DNA from: Streptococcus sp. HMSC034E03
GTDB lineage: Bacteria; Bacillota; Bacilli; Lactobacillales; Streptococcaceae
Direction of reading: 5' to 3'
DNA: 33,598 nucleotides
NCBI RefSeq assembly: GCF_001811505.1
Contig: NZ_KV804965.1
Coordinates: 30,387 to 63,984 of the forward strand
Shown: in pieces, positions 7,616 through 18,180 of the stretch
Layout: the number at the start of each line of letters is the position of its first letter
Numbering within the stretch: position 1 is the stretch's first letter
Program-made: the position numbers and the translations under genes
Notes under the pieces: generated by a model
Databases searched by the model: none
Told to the model about the DNA's origin: nothing
What the model saw: the letters and a program-made list of their open reading frames with translations, nothing else

Positions 7616-8512
7616 TTACTTTAAATTTTTTTGTAAAACCAGGTATTCCAAAGCGTTTTGAAAGCTAACATTGGCCCGCCACATTTTACGAGTTTGGACG
7701 AGATTTTGCAAAATATTTCGAGCTGAAACATTGAGAATCTCTTGACCAGCTAGTACCTCTAAAATCCTGAGCACTTGATCTTGCTTTTCTTTATCATCAG
7801 CCAAACTCGTTAATTTTACAACTTGCAAATAGGATTCTTTTTTATGGGCTAAAAGCCAAGAAAAGAGGCGTTCACTTTCATCTACTAGTGTCCAAAATCC
7901 TGCTTGATGGACAAGCTTATCAGCCTCCGCCTGCGATTGACTAAACTGAGCCAATAGCTTAGCTTTATTTTTTACTAAACCAGCCTCTTCGAGCTGTGAC
8001 ATTAAAGTAGAGACTTGTTTCTTAAATTGGAAAATCTGTGTCCGACTTCGAATCGTTGGTAACATCTGTTCCTCATCATCAGTCAAAAAGAAAATGTAGA
8101 TTTCGCTTTGTGGTTCTTCAATAACCTTTAAAAGAGAATTTGCAGCATTCACATGCATTTTTTCCGCTTGCTCGATAATAAAGACCTGCCGTTGGTTTTC
8201 AATACCAGACTGGGAAAATTGACCAACTAATTCTCGAATACGTTCCGTCTTAATGACTTGATTTAGAGGTTTAATTATGGTCACATCAGGAAACTCTTCC
8301 TGCTCAATCAATTTACAATTCCGACATTTTTCACAAGGAAAAATACCAGTTTTCTCACTACAAAAGAGACTTTTAGACAAGAAAAGGGCCATCTCTAAAC
8401 TTCCAAAATTACCAGAAAAGAGATAGGCGTGATTGAGCTGCCCTTGCTCTAAGATATGAACAAATCGTTCAAATTGTAAAGGTTGACAAGCTCTTAATTT
8501 CTCTTGTTTCAT
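7616..8512 (-). CDS. holB: DNA polymerase III delta' subunit
   Basis: The delta' clamp-loader subunit helps place the beta clamp on DNA. The 298-residue product has the AAA+ fold of the family: HAYLFSGN in place of a full P-loop, a zinc-type cluster [32 protein letters not shown] around the degenerate Walker B, and [11 protein letters not shown] at the SRC position. Its ATG overlaps the tmk stop as ATGA, indicating translational coupling. GGAG lies directly against the ATG. Slightly short and divergent, as usual for Gram-positive delta'. The dnaX partner is encoded at 23940-25604. Confidence 0.94.
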   Translation of the reverse strand: MKQEKLRACQPLQFERFVHILEQGQLNHAYLFSGNFGSLEMALFLSKSLFCSEKTGIFPCEKCRNCKLIEQEEFPDVTIIKPLNQVIKTERIRELVGQFSQSGIENQRQVFIIEQAEKMHVNAANSLLKVIEEPQSEIYIFFLTDDEEQMLPTIRSRTQIFQFKKQVSTLMSQLEEAGLVKNKAKLLAQFSQSQAEADKLVHQAGFWTLVDESERLFSWLLAHKKESYLQVVKLTSLADDKEKQDQVLRILEVLAGQEILNVSARNILQNLVQTRKMWRANVSFQNALEYLVLQKNLK

Positions 8513-9147
8513 CTCCGTAGTCCCATCCTGTCAAAAAGTAGCTGCTGCGTGTTCGCAATCACTTGATCAAGTGGTAGACTAGCATCAATTTTTACAATGC
8601 GGTCTGCTTCCTTTTCCAAAAGAGATAGATAACCCTGACGAACTTTTCGATGTAGATCCAGACCTTCCATGTCCAAACGATTGACCTCCCGATCACTGTT
8701 GGCAGCAATACGTGCCAGTCCCTCTTCGACCTCAATATCAAAATAAAGAGTCAAATCAGGTTTCAGTCCATCAGTCGCAAACTCATTAAGCCAATCAATA
8801 GCTTCTTTATCTAAACCACGCCCAAAGCCCTGATAGGCAACTGAACTGTCAATAAAGCGGTCCATAATAACCAGTTTTCCAGCTGCAAGTGCTGGCAAAA
8901 CCTTTTCTACCAAGTGTTGTCGACGACTAGCAATATAGAGAAGCAACTCCGTTTTAGGATCCATCTGGGTATGACTTGGATCTAGAATCACTTCACGAAT
9001 CTTCTCTCCAATTAAGACCCCACCTGGTTCACGGGTGCTTAAAACTTCTATTTCCCTATCCTCTAATATAGGGATTAGGGCTTCAAGAACGCTTGTCTTT
9101 CCCGCTCCCTCTGGTCCCTCAAGAGAGACTAAAAATCCTTTTGACAT
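8509..9147 (-). CDS. tmk: Thymidylate kinase
   Basis: Thymidylate kinase converts dTMP to dTDP for DNA synthesis. The 212-residue product has the P-loop GPEGAGKT at 11-18, TREPGG near 38-43, the catalytic [13 protein letters not shown] segment, and a lid region rich in arginine. It heads the tmk-holB-yabA-rsmI operon and overlaps holB by 4 nt. The region before ATG contains only a weak ribosome-binding match (GAG), unlike most genes here. A clear promoter precedes it. Confidence 0.97.
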   Translation of the reverse strand: MSKGFLVSLEGPEGAGKTSVLEALIPILEDREIEVLSTREPGGVLIGEKIREVILDPSHTQMDPKTELLLYIASRRQHLVEKVLPALAAGKLVIMDRFIDSSVAYQGFGRGLDKEAIDWLNEFATDGLKPDLTLYFDIEVEEGLARIAANSDREVNRLDMEGLDLHRKVRQGYLSLLEKEADRIVKIDASLPLDQVIANTQQLLFDRMGLRR

Positions 9148-9177
9148 GTCTGACTCATTTCTATTTTTCTCTCTTCT

Positions 9178-9206
9178 ATTCTATCAAAAAAATGGGGATT
9201 TGTGAA
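9178..9206 (-). promoter_or_regulatory. tmk operon promoter
   Basis: On the minus strand TTCACA (9201-9206), a 17-nt spacer and TAGAAT (9178-9183) preceded by TGA-like context. Both boxes match consensus at five of six positions. Confidence 0.75.
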
Positions 9207-9231
9207 AAGCTTTTTTCATTTCGCTCTTTGT

Positions 9232-9267
9232 AATAAAAAAGAGGTTGAGTTTTAACACTCACCTCTT
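9232..9267 (-). terminator. proBAC operon terminator
   Basis: AAGAGGTGAGT (9257-9267) pairs with ACTCAACCTCTT (9239-9250) on the minus strand with one bulge, followed by a T-rich tract. The stem overlaps the proC stop codon by two bases. Confidence 0.88.
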
Positions 9268-10063
9268 ATTTGCCTAATTCTTGAGTTCTTTTGTAGGCTT
9301 GATTGACAGCGTCCATAACGGTTCCTCTAAAAGCATGTTCTTCCAGACTTGCTACACCAGCAATGGTCGAACCACCTGGGCTACAAACTTGGTCTTTCAA
9401 GACTCCAGGATGTTGCTGACTTTCTAGTACCATTTGACCGGCACCAACTACTGTTTGAGCCGCCATTTTCAGAGCCATTTCTCTTGGCAATCCTGTCTGA
9501 ACTCCTGCATCCGCCAATGCTTCGATAAAAAGATAGACAAAGGCAGGCCCACAACCTGCAAGCCCTGTCGCAGCATCTATTAAACTATCACTTATTTCAA
9601 CTAACTGGCCAGCCTTGGCTAAAAATTGACAAAAAAGTTCATTGTCTTCTGGATGACAATTTGCAGACAAGGCATAGCTAATCACTCCTTGACCGATAGA
9701 AACTGGAGTGTTGGGCATGATGCGAATAATTCGGTGTTGACTTGGGATAAGACTTGCTAGTTTTTCTAAAGTCAATCCAGCTGCCATGGAAATCAAAAGA
9801 AGACTCTTTCTATTTTCAAGAATGGTCTGATATTGAGTAAGCAGTTCAGAGAATTGAGCTGGCTTTACTCCTAGAAAAATCACATCTGCTTCTGCAAAGA
9901 TTTCGTCATTGCTAGAAGCCAGACCACCATAATTGGCAATAAAAGCATCCACCTTGGCTTGACTACGATTGGCAAGGAAAATCTGATGACTAGTTTTTGC
10001 CTGCAAGACAGCCTTAGCCAAGCTGGAACCCATATTCCCCAAGCCGATAAATCCAATCTTCAT
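9266..10063 (-). CDS. proC: Pyrroline-5-carboxylate reductase
   Basis: ProC carries out the last step of proline synthesis, reducing pyrroline-5-carboxylate with NAD(P)H. The 265-residue product has the Rossmann motif GLGNMG at 7-12, GVKP and AGLTLEKL segments, and the C-terminal signature CSPGGSTIAGV with the dimer-forming helices. It starts 3 nt after proA, with GGGAG inside the end of proA. It is the last gene of proB-proA-proC, the complete glutamate-to-proline route, and is followed immediately by a terminator. Confidence 0.97.
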   Translation of the reverse strand: MKIGFIGLGNMGSSLAKAVLQAKTSHQIFLANRSQAKVDAFIANYGGLASSNDEIFAEADVIFLGVKPAQFSELLTQYQTILENRKSLLLISMAAGLTLEKLASLIPSQHRIIRIMPNTPVSIGQGVISYALSANCHPEDNELFCQFLAKAGQLVEISDSLIDAATGLAGCGPAFVYLFIEALADAGVQTGLPREMALKMAAQTVVGAGQMVLESQQHPGVLKDQVCSPGGSTIAGVASLEEHAFRGTVMDAVNQAYKRTQELGK

Positions 10064-10066
10064 CTC

Positions 10067-11329
10067 TTACTCCCTTATCTGTCCATTCCCAGTAACCACA
10101 TATTTGTAGCTAGTCAATTCCTTCAAGCCCATTGGACCACGCGCGTGCAGTTTCTGAGTCGAAATTCCCATTTCACATCCAAGACCAAATTGACCTCCAT
10201 CAGTGAAACGCGTTGAAGCATTAACATAAACCGCTGCTGAGTCTACTTGATTTGTAAAGTAAGCCGCAGCTTCAGCATTTTCTGTCACAATGGCGTCCGA
10301 ATGATGGGTACTGTGGGCTTCGATATGGGCAACCGCTTCTTCTAAACTGCTCACGACCTTAACCGCTAGGATATAGTCTAAAAACTCGGTGTCAAAGTCT
10401 TGTGGCTCTGCTGCTATACCTGAAATAAATTGACTAGCTTTTTCATCTAAACGGAATTGAAGCGGTTCAAGACCAGCTTCCTTTCGATCGGCAACCAGAA
10501 CTTGCTCCAAGCGAGAAAGGAAGCTTGCCGCCTTGTCTTGATGAACAAGCAGCACTTCCATGGCATTGCAGACTGAAGGACGACTAGTTTTAGCGTTGTT
10601 TATGATCGATAGAGCCTTATCGTCGTCTGCGTCCTTATCGACATAAACATGAACAATCCCTGTCCCTGTCTCGATAACGGGTACAATAGCATTCTCAACC
10701 ACTGCATTGATTAAGCCAGCCCCTCCACGAGGAATGAGAAGGTCTAGATAGCCCTTGGCCTTCATCATAGCATAGCTACTTTCACGGCTAGTATCTTCCA
10801 CCAGTTGGATCACATCAGGATGAATGGTCGTTGTCTCCAAGCCCTTCTTCAAGGCTTTAACAATAGCATGGGCAGTTTGATAGGCATCCTTCCCACTACG
10901 AAGAACAACCGCATTTCCACTCTTGAGAGCCAAAGCAGCCGCATCAGATGTCACATTGGGACGGCTTTCATAGATAATGCCAATAACCCCCATAGCCACC
11001 CGTTTCTTGGTAATAACCAAGCCATTTTCAAGCTGACTCGTTTCTAAAACTTCACCGATTGGATCTGGTAAAGCAACCACTTCACGAATCCCTCTTGCCA
11101 TTGCTTCAATACGTCCTGCATCCAAATAAAGACGATCCAACATAACATCTGAGATTTTTCCCTTGGCCGCTTCCATATCGAGGGCATTGGCCGCTAAAAT
11201 CTCCTCAGTAGCAGCCACTAAGTGATCAGCCATGGCTAGCAAGGCTTGATTTTTCACATCTTCACTAGCTGTGTTGATTGATTTTTTAACAGCCTGTACC
11301 TGTTCAAATTGTTCTTGTGTACTTACCAT
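10067..11329 (-). CDS. proA: Glutamate-5-semialdehyde dehydrogenase
   Basis: ProA (gamma-glutamyl phosphate reductase) reduces glutamyl phosphate to glutamate semialdehyde with NADPH. The 420-residue product has the aldehyde-dehydrogenase superfamily layout: [22 protein letters not shown] near 119-140, [11 protein letters not shown] near 197-207, and the catalytic cysteine Cys254 in [14 protein letters not shown]. The [17 protein letters not shown] segment is typical of ProA. AGAGG precedes the ATG; the gene starts 9 nt after proB. Confidence 0.98.
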   Translation of the reverse strand: MVSTQEQFEQVQAVKKSINTASEDVKNQALLAMADHLVAATEEILAANALDMEAAKGKISDVMLDRLYLDAGRIEAMARGIREVVALPDPIGEVLETSQLENGLVITKKRVAMGVIGIIYESRPNVTSDAAALALKSGNAVVLRSGKDAYQTAHAIVKALKKGLETTTIHPDVIQLVEDTSRESSYAMMKAKGYLDLLIPRGGAGLINAVVENAIVPVIETGTGIVHVYVDKDADDDKALSIINNAKTSRPSVCNAMEVLLVHQDKAASFLSRLEQVLVADRKEAGLEPLQFRLDEKASQFISGIAAEPQDFDTEFLDYILAVKVVSSLEEAVAHIEAHSTHHSDAIVTENAEAAAYFTNQVDSAAVYVNASTRFTDGGQFGLGCEMGISTQKLHARGPMGLKELTSYKYVVTGNGQIRE

Positions 11330-11338
11330 AGTTTACCT

Positions 11339-12448
11339 CTAAAATTCTGTAAAGAGTAGTTGGATTTCAGGAGTAATGGAAATCCAGTCATCACGGTGAA
11401 TCAGGACTCCCTTGGCTTTTTGAGAACGAAGGACATCTTTGAGCCCCGATGCACCTAGTTGTACTCTACCTTTTCCAAGTGATTTTCCAGTTTCCTTATC
11501 AAAAACAGTAACAATATCGCCATAAGAAAAGTTGCTCTCAACATCTACAACCCCTGATAAAAGGAGACTCTTTCCATGTTGAGAGAGGGCTTCTGCCGCC
11601 CCTTTATCAACCCAAATTGCTCCCTGACTTTTGGCATAAAAGGCCAGCCACTGCTTCTGGGTACGAAGTCCCTTTTCCTGTGCAACAAAGTAAGAACCAT
11701 CCAAAGTCTTCTCTGCCGCCTCTATCATAGCATCAGCTTTCAAGGATGAACAAATATAAACCGGTACTCCTGACTCTGTCGCAATGGTCGCTGCCTTTAT
11801 CTTAGTCAGCATTCCACCAGTTCCATTAGATGATCCTGATCCACCAGCCATATCAATAATTTCACGATTGATGGTCTCAATTCTCTCCAGACGTTTAGCT
11901 CTTGGATCCGAGTTAGGATTACCAGTATAAAGACCGTCTACATCTGTTAAGAGGACCAAAAGATCTGCCTGCACCATTGCAGCTACCTGAGCACTGAGCG
12001 TATCATTATCCCCGACCTTGAGCTCATCAATAACGACACTGTCATTTTCATTGATAATCGGAATCGCGCCACGATTGAGAAGAACAGATAAAGCTTGATG
12101 GGCATTTTTATAACGTCGCTTATCGACAAAATCATCCTGAGTTAGCAAGATTTGCGCTGAAACAATCTGTCTTAAGAGCAAATTGGTTGTATATTCTTCC
12201 AGAAGCAATCCTTGACCAACCGCCGCTGAAGCTTGCTTATCCGCAATCTTTGTTGGTCGTTTTTTAAATCCTAAGGCTCCGAAACCTGCTGCAACAGCCC
12301 CAGAAGACACCAAAATAAGCTCATGACCTGCTTCATGCAGCATTGCAAGCTGTTGTGTGATAGCTTTTACTTTACTGCGAGATAAACTTCCATCTTTATG
12401 TGTCAGGGATGAAGTTCCCACTTTAAATACGATACGCTTATACTTCAT
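11339..12448 (-). CDS. proB: Glutamate 5-kinase
   Basis: ProB phosphorylates glutamate as the committed, usually proline-inhibited step of proline synthesis. The 369-residue product has an amino-acid-kinase domain ([13 protein letters not shown] near the N-terminus, [36 protein letters not shown]) and a C-terminal PUA domain from about residue 275. ATG at 12446-12448 has GGAG 5 nt upstream; the frame continues four codons further to a TTG that lacks one. First gene of proBAC with its own promoter. No T-box or long leader is present (about 20 nt). Confidence 0.97.
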   Translation of the reverse strand: MKYKRIVFKVGTSSLTHKDGSLSRSKVKAITQQLAMLHEAGHELILVSSGAVAAGFGALGFKKRPTKIADKQASAAVGQGLLLEEYTTNLLLRQIVSAQILLTQDDFVDKRRYKNAHQALSVLLNRGAIPIINENDSVVIDELKVGDNDTLSAQVAAMVQADLLVLLTDVDGLYTGNPNSDPRAKRLERIETINREIIDMAGGSGSSNGTGGMLTKIKAATIATESGVPVYICSSLKADAMIEAAEKTLDGSYFVAQEKGLRTQKQWLAFYAKSQGAIWVDKGAAEALSQHGKSLLLSGVVDVESNFSYGDIVTVFDKETGKSLGKGRVQLGASGLKDVLRSQKAKGVLIHRDDWISITPEIQLLFTEF

Positions 12449-12475
12449 ATTTTTCTCCAAATTTAATATTTAACC

Positions 12476-12504
12476 ATTTTACCATGATTTTATGAAATTG
12501 TAAA
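12476..12504 (-). promoter_or_regulatory. proBAC promoter
   Basis: TTTACA (12499-12504), 17-nt spacer, and TGG-TAAAAT (-10 at 12476-12481) on the minus strand. Confidence 0.75.
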
Positions 12505-12530
12505 AAAGTAACTCTCTCACTTTTGATCGC

Positions 12531-12562
12531 AAAAAAAGAACCTTGCATAGCAAGATTCTTTT
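12531..12562 (-). terminator. tuf terminator
   Basis: AAAGAATCTTG and CAAGGTTCTTT pair around a CTATG loop on the minus strand, with a run of T after the stem; it lies about 45 bp past the tuf stop. Confidence 0.9.
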
Positions 12563-12605
12563 AGTGTCTGACTTAAATAATTGTTCTTCTGGGAACTAAA
12601 TCGAA

Positions 12606-13802
<1,197 letters not shown>

Positions 13803-13873
13803 TTGAGTAAAAGCCTCCAATAAAATATATTTTATAGATAGACAGTAGGCAATACAGTCTAACTTTCCTTACT

Positions 13874-13901
13874 ATTTTATCAAATTTCAGCTAAATTGCA
13901 A
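13874..13901 (-). promoter_or_regulatory. tuf promoter
   Basis: TTGCAA (13896-13901), 16-nt spacer, TGA-TAAAAT (-10 at 13874-13879) on the minus strand; leader about 65 nt. The -35 is weak. Confidence 0.55.
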
Positions 13902-13920
13902 GTGTTTTACAAAGTTTTTG

Positions 13921-14180
13921 TGAATTATTCTTATTCTTGCTCTACTTCCTCTACCAATTGATTTAAAATATCTATAAATAGGCTTATTTTCACAAAAAGC
14001 GATAGACCATAAATCAATAACCCAAGTCTGAATTTCCTATATTCAGCCCCGAAAGACTTCAATCATTCAGTTGTTTGTAAAAAAATATGTATTGAAAAAT
14101 TAAAGTTTCATCATAAGAGATTTGAGAGTTTAAAACCAATAAAAAGTTTGATCAACTACAGCGCCAAAGATACAATGATC
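13921..14180. other. Intergenic stretch without recognisable content
   Basis: About 260 AT-rich bases between the tuf promoter and the terminator of the next gene. I find no frame with a ribosome-binding site, no convincing repeat and no strong hairpin beyond a 6-bp stem near 14031-14048. Confidence 0.5.
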
Positions 14181-14212
14181 AAAAAAAGGTCGGGATTTTT
14201 TATCCCGACATC
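14181..14212 (-). terminator. Terminator of AI-2E-family gene
   Basis: GTCGGGAT and ATCCCGAC form an 8-bp GC-rich stem with a short loop; on the minus strand seven T residues follow. It directly abuts the stop codon. Confidence 0.92.
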
Positions 14213-14213
14213 T

Positions 14214-15323
14214 TTATTCTGATAGATGTTTCTTAACTTCTTGTGCTTCCTTATGATTTTCATACAGTCGCGCTAAGAATTTAGCAATCTCTTTTAAAAT
14301 GGAATAGGTTGGAACAGCAACAATCATCCCAATCACACCATAAATATTACTTGATAATAAAAGCAAGACTAAAATAGTAATCGGGTGAACCTTCATAACC
14401 CCACCCACAATACGTGGATATAAAATATTTCCATCAACTTGCTGAATAATCAACATATAAATGACAGCAATAATCATTTTATGAGGATCGGTGAAGAGAT
14501 TTGAGATGATCATTGGAATCAAGCCAATGCTTGGTCCTACATACGGAATCAAATTAGCCAATCCAGAAAAAATGGCGAAGACCAAGGCATATCTTAGACC
14601 AATCACACTATAACCGATAAAAGCTAAACATCCAATAATAACTGCATCTATAGACACTCCACTAATGTAACGAGAAATAGTTGTATTTAGGTTTGTCAAT
14701 AAACCAGATATGTTCAATTTATCTCGTTTTAATATAGTTCTTTCTAGCATGGGTAAAAATTTATGCCCATCAAGTAATAAGTAAATCAAGAAAACTGGTG
14801 TCATGATGATAATCAATACAGTGCTTACGAGTGCAGATAGAACACTTCCAACACTATTTGTCACACTGTTCAAGATATTTTGCAAAATATCAACATAAGA
14901 GAGGTTCAGTTGCTGAATAGTTTGTTGGATATCTAGATTTTGCTGGGCTGGATGTTTTGATAACTCAATGACTAAATCTTGAAGACGACCGTAAATGTTT
15001 TGACTCGAGTAAATTAAGCTACTTAACTGATTAATCAAAATCGGCAGCAGATAAACAAAACTAAGTACGAGTGCACAAACTAAGGCACAAAGGGTTAACA
15101 AAATCCCAATGATTCGATTGATTTTACATTCCTTCTCTAAAAAGATAACAATTGGGTTGGTTAGATAATACAAAAATCCTCCCAGTAAAAAAGGAATCAT
15201 GATTGTATTTGCAACACTGACAAAGGGTGTAATAATAGCACCCATTTCTTTCCATAGATAGAAAATTAAGGTTATTAGTAGAATTTCAGTTGTCCAGAAG
15301 AATAGTTTGTTTCTCCGAAACAT
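14214..15323 (-). CDS. AI-2E/PerM family membrane protein
   Basis: A 369-residue polytopic membrane protein of the AI-2E (PerM/TqsA/YdiK-like) family. Two N-terminal hydrophobic segments (about 12-30 and 35-55) precede a long hydrophilic helix region, then a cluster of C-terminal membrane segments with the typical LVFAIFSGLANLIPYVGP block and VGGVMKVHPITILVLLL. Members have been linked to AI-2 export, sodium/proton exchange or other transport; the sequence does not decide the substrate. GGAGG lies 5 nt before ATG. Transcribed divergently from dacA, single-gene unit with promoter and terminator. No function should be assumed from the family name. Confidence 0.88.
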   Translation of the reverse strand: MFRRNKLFFWTTEILLITLIFYLWKEMGAIITPFVSVANTIMIPFLLGGFLYYLTNPIVIFLEKECKINRIIGILLTLCALVCALVLSFVYLLPILINQLSSLIYSSQNIYGRLQDLVIELSKHPAQQNLDIQQTIQQLNLSYVDILQNILNSVTNSVGSVLSALVSTVLIIIMTPVFLIYLLLDGHKFLPMLERTILKRDKLNISGLLTNLNTTISRYISGVSIDAVIIGCLAFIGYSVIGLRYALVFAIFSGLANLIPYVGPSIGLIPMIISNLFTDPHKMIIAVIYMLIIQQVDGNILYPRIVGGVMKVHPITILVLLLLSSNIYGVIGMIVAVPTYSILKEIAKFLARLYENHKEAQEVKKHLSE

Positions 15324-15344
15324 AGGCCACCTCCTCTTTTCCCT

Positions 15345-15353
15345 ATTTTACCA
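15345..15353 (-). promoter_or_regulatory. Promoter of AI-2E-family gene
   Basis: TGG-TAAAAT extended -10 on the minus strand, with the start codon about 20 bp on; no clear -35. Confidence 0.55.
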
Positions 15354-15410
15354 TATTTCAAAAAAGATTGATAGCCTTCATCATAAAAACAAGAATATTT
15401 TTTGTCTTTA

Positions 15411-15419
15411 TGATAGAAT
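15411..15419 (+). promoter_or_regulatory. dacA promoter, leaderless arrangement
   Basis: TGA-TAGAAT extended -10 with only 9 bases between it and the dacA ATG. A normal start distance places the transcript end 2-3 bases before ATG. The intervening AAAGTTACT has no purine-rich ribosome-binding site. Confidence 0.6.
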
Positions 15420-15428
15420 AAAGTTACT

Positions 15429-16670
15429 ATGAAGAAATTATTTTTAACATTAATCACGCTTATTTCATTTGGTTCTGCTACTACTGTTTTTGCTCAGGAT
15501 TTTGATGTCGCAGCAAAACATGCCATCGCTGTTGAGGCTAACAGTGGTAAGATTTTGTATGAAAAAGATGCGACCCAACCGGTTGAAATTGCCTCTATCA
15601 GTAAACTACTTACCGTTTACCTAGTATATGAAGCTCTAGAGCAAGGCAAAATCACTCTTTCTACTCCTGTAGAAATCTCAGATTATCCTTACCAGCTCAC
15701 TACTAATTCTGAAGCGAGTAACGTTCCTATGGAAGCTCGTAACTACACAGTTGAGGAATTGCTAGAAGCTACTCTGGTATCCAGTGCTAACAGTGCAGCC
15801 ATTGCCCTAGCTGAAAAAATTGCTGGCTCTGAAAAAGACTTCGTTGATATGATGAAGGCCAAACTACTGGAATGGGGGATTCAAGATGCTACCCTCGTCA
15901 ATACAACTGGTCTTAACAATGAAACTCTTGGGAATAATATCTATCCTGGTTCTAAGAAAGATGATGAAAATAAATTGAGCGCTTATGATGTTGCTGTCGT
16001 TGCTCGCAACCTCATCCTCAAGTATCCTCAGGTCTTAGAAATCACCAAGAAACCTTCTTCGACTTTCGCTGGTATGACCATTAATTCTACTAACTATATG
16101 TTGGAGGGAATGCCTGCCTATCGTGGGGGTGTTGATGGACTTAAAACTGGTACGACTGATAAGGCTGGAGCATCCTTTGTAGGTACTACAGTCGAAAAAG
16201 GAATGCGTATCATTACTGTTGTTTTAAATGCTGACAACCAAGATACCAATCCATATGCACGCTTTACAGCTACTTCTTCTCTCTTAGATTATATTTCCTC
16301 TACCTTTGCTCTCCAGACCATCGTCAAGCAGGGTGAAAGTTATGAGGATAGTAAAAGTCCTGTTTTAGATGGAAAAGATGACACAGTCACAGCGGTCGCA
16401 AAAGAAGATATCAAAATTGTTCAACGTTTGGGCAGTCGAGCTCAATCAACTATTACCTATACTGCTGATACTACTGAACATACTGCACCACTTGAAGCAG
16501 GAACAGTTGTTGGCCATCTCACTTATGAAGATAAAGATCTAGTCGGGCAAGGTTACATCACTACTGACAAACCTAACTTTGAAATGGTTGCAGAAAAAAA
16601 TGTTGACAAAGCCTTTTTCTTAAAAGTTTGGTGGAATCGATTTGTTCGATTTGTAAACGAAAAGTTATAA
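15429..16670 (+). CDS. dacA: D-alanyl-D-alanine carboxypeptidase (PBP3)
   Basis: This low-molecular-weight penicillin-binding protein trims the terminal D-alanine from peptidoglycan stem peptides outside the membrane. The 413-residue precursor has a signal peptide (1-22, cleavage after VFA), the active-site SISK at 56-59, SAN at 119-121 and KTG at 239-241, a C-terminal beta domain, and an amphipathic anchor (FLKVWWNRFVRFVNEKL). All catalytic motifs are intact. It is the only intact rightward gene here, convergent with the permease gene across a shared terminator. The start fits a classical signal peptide, yet no ribosome-binding site precedes it. In pneumococcus, loss of PBP3 disturbs septum placement (family knowledge). 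Confidence 0.97.
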   Translation: MKKLFLTLITLISFGSATTVFAQDFDVAAKHAIAVEANSGKILYEKDATQPVEIASISKLLTVYLVYEALEQGKITLSTPVEISDYPYQLTTNSEASNVPMEARNYTVEELLEATLVSSANSAAIALAEKIAGSEKDFVDMMKAKLLEWGIQDATLVNTTGLNNETLGNNIYPGSKKDDENKLSAYDVAVVARNLILKYPQVLEITKKPSSTFAGMTINSTNYMLEGMPAYRGGVDGLKTGTTDKAGASFVGTTVEKGMRIITVVLNADNQDTNPYARFTATSSLLDYISSTFALQTIVKQGESYEDSKSPVLDGKDDTVTAVAKEDIKIVQRLGSRAQSTITYTADTTEHTAPLEAGTVVGHLTYEDKDLVGQGYITTDKPNFEMVAEKNVDKAFFLKVWWNRFVRFVNEKL

Positions 16671-16698
16671 AAAAATCGCGAAATTCGCGATTTTTTCT
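16669..16698. terminator. Bidirectional terminator dacA/permease
   Basis: ATCGCGAA and TTCGCGAT form a compact stem flanked by A-tract and T-tract, so it works for both converging genes. It fills the whole 28-bp gap. Confidence 0.92.
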
Positions 16699-18099
16699 TT
16701 ATTCATTTTCAGCTAGAGTTGAATGTTTATAGCCATAAGTAAAGTAGATAAGAATTCCAATTAACAAGGCAATTCCAAATGCCATCCATGTTTCAAGGGT
16801 ATACTGAAGCATAAATGAAAGGCAGATTAGAATAGACAAGATTGGTAAAAAAGGAACCAGGGGAGTTTTGAACTCGCCCTCTTTTGGCATACCCTTATCT
16901 TTTCTCAATTTGATGATCCCATAGGCTAGGAGAATAAGATAGGCTAAGGTGCAGATATTGAGAAAGGCTGCAATACTTGCAAGTGGGAAGATCCCAGCTG
17001 CAATTGCTGAAACAACACCAGTTAAGATAGTTGCATTCTTTGGAACGCGACTAGTCTTGGTCACTTCTTTAAAACTTTGAGGCAAGAGTCCATCACGGGC
17101 TAAACTATAGATCATTCGTGACAAGGCGTAGGTCATTGAAATACATACCGTAATCAAGGTAAAAATCGCAACAAGTGAAACATAGTTAGCTGCCCAACCA
17201 ATACCGATATTTCTCAAAGCGAAGGCTACTGCATCATCTACATTGAGGTTGCTATAATGAACAATCCCTGTCAATACTAGAGTGACTAGTGCATAAAGTA
17301 TAGTTACAATAGTTAAGGATAAAACAATTCCACGCGGTACATTCTTCTGGGGGCTTTGAATTTCATCAACTGCCATTGAAATGGATTCAAACCCTAAAAA
17401 CCCAAAGAACATGAGTGAAGCTCCTGCCATAATCCCAGTGCTTCCACCATAAATCTGACCAAAGCCAAATGGTGCAAAGTCTGCCCAATTTTCAGGTTTA
17501 ATGTACCAGATTCCAACTAAGATGAATAGTGCAAGAGCAGAGAATTTTAAAACTACTAAAATGGAATTAAATCGAAGCGCAGCCTTCGAATTCAATAAGA
17601 CCAGTCCCGTAACGAGGACGAGAACTAGAATTGGCAGGAGGTCAAGATAGGTCCCTTGCTCTGGATTAAAGGTCCCATTTAATGCTTGCGGCATTGAGAT
17701 TCCATAGTTACTAAGCAAACCTTTAAAATAGGCCGCCCAACCTGAAGCGACGCCAGAAACAGCTGTCATAAATTCCATGATAGTCAGCCAACCTGCAATC
17801 CAGGCTGGAAATTCACCCAAAATTGCATATAAATAACTATATGCTCCACCCGTTGCAGGAACACGAGAAGCAAATTCTGCAAAAAAGAGTGCAGATAAGG
17901 ACACGCAGATAGCAGAAATTACAATCGATACCACAAGGGCAGGTCCTGCTAATGTTGCTGCAGCAGTCCCTGTAATGGTAAAAATACCTGTTCCCACCAT
18001 AGCACCAATTCCCAAGAGAATTAAGTCCCATAGTTTTAAATGGCGATGCATTTCTGTCTTACCTAGACTAACGTCTTTGGTTCTAAAAATATTCATCAT
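16699..18099 (-). CDS. APC family amino-acid permease
   Basis: A 466-residue integral membrane protein of the amino acid-polyamine-organocation family, closest by eye to the cationic amino acid transporter subgroup (YfnA/CAT-like). The conserved first-helix block GIGAMVGTGIFTITG is near residues 31-45, followed by FAEFASRVPATGGAYSYLYA and FFGFLGFESISMAVDEIQSPQKNVPRGI. About twelve to thirteen hydrophobic segments are visible. ATG ATG at the start leaves two choices; the second (18094-18096) has the better 7-nt distance from GGGAG. The substrate cannot be read from sequence. It has a near-consensus promoter and stands alone. Confidence 0.9.
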   Translation of the reverse strand: MMNIFRTKDVSLGKTEMHRHLKLWDLILLGIGAMVGTGIFTITGTAAATLAGPALVVSIVISAICVSLSALFFAEFASRVPATGGAYSYLYAILGEFPAWIAGWLTIMEFMTAVSGVASGWAAYFKGLLSNYGISMPQALNGTFNPEQGTYLDLLPILVLVLVTGLVLLNSKAALRFNSILVVLKFSALALFILVGIWYIKPENWADFAPFGFGQIYGGSTGIMAGASLMFFGFLGFESISMAVDEIQSPQKNVPRGIVLSLTIVTILYALVTLVLTGIVHYSNLNVDDAVAFALRNIGIGWAANYVSLVAIFTLITVCISMTYALSRMIYSLARDGLLPQSFKEVTKTSRVPKNATILTGVVSAIAAGIFPLASIAAFLNICTLAYLILLAYGIIKLRKDKGMPKEGEFKTPLVPFLPILSILICLSFMLQYTLETWMAFGIALLIGILIYFTYGYKHSTLAENE

Positions 18100-18126
18100 T
18101 CATCTCCCACTTTATGTGATTGTATT

Positions 18127-18155
18127 ATTTTACCATACAAAAGACTTTTTGTGAA
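18127..18155 (-). promoter_or_regulatory. Permease promoter
   Basis: TTCACA (18150-18155), 17-nt spacer and TGG-TAAAAT (-10 at 18127-18132) on the minus strand. One of the best promoter matches in the window. Confidence 0.78.
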
Positions 18156-18180
18156 TATTTATTAGCATCTTTCATCAAAA

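Noticed and set aside
13921-14180. Possible small gene or RNA between tuf and the AI-2E-family gene
   Set aside because: Both strands were read for starts with ribosome-binding sites and for stable hairpins; nothing convincing was found.
14214-15323. Naming the product an autoinducer-2 exporter
   Set aside because: Family members have different proposed roles and no luxS or lsr-type gene is nearby; the name alone does not support quorum-sensing function.
15275-15457. 60-codon minus-strand frame spanning the dacA start
   Set aside because: It crosses both divergent promoters and overlaps two well-supported genes on both sides; no start signal.
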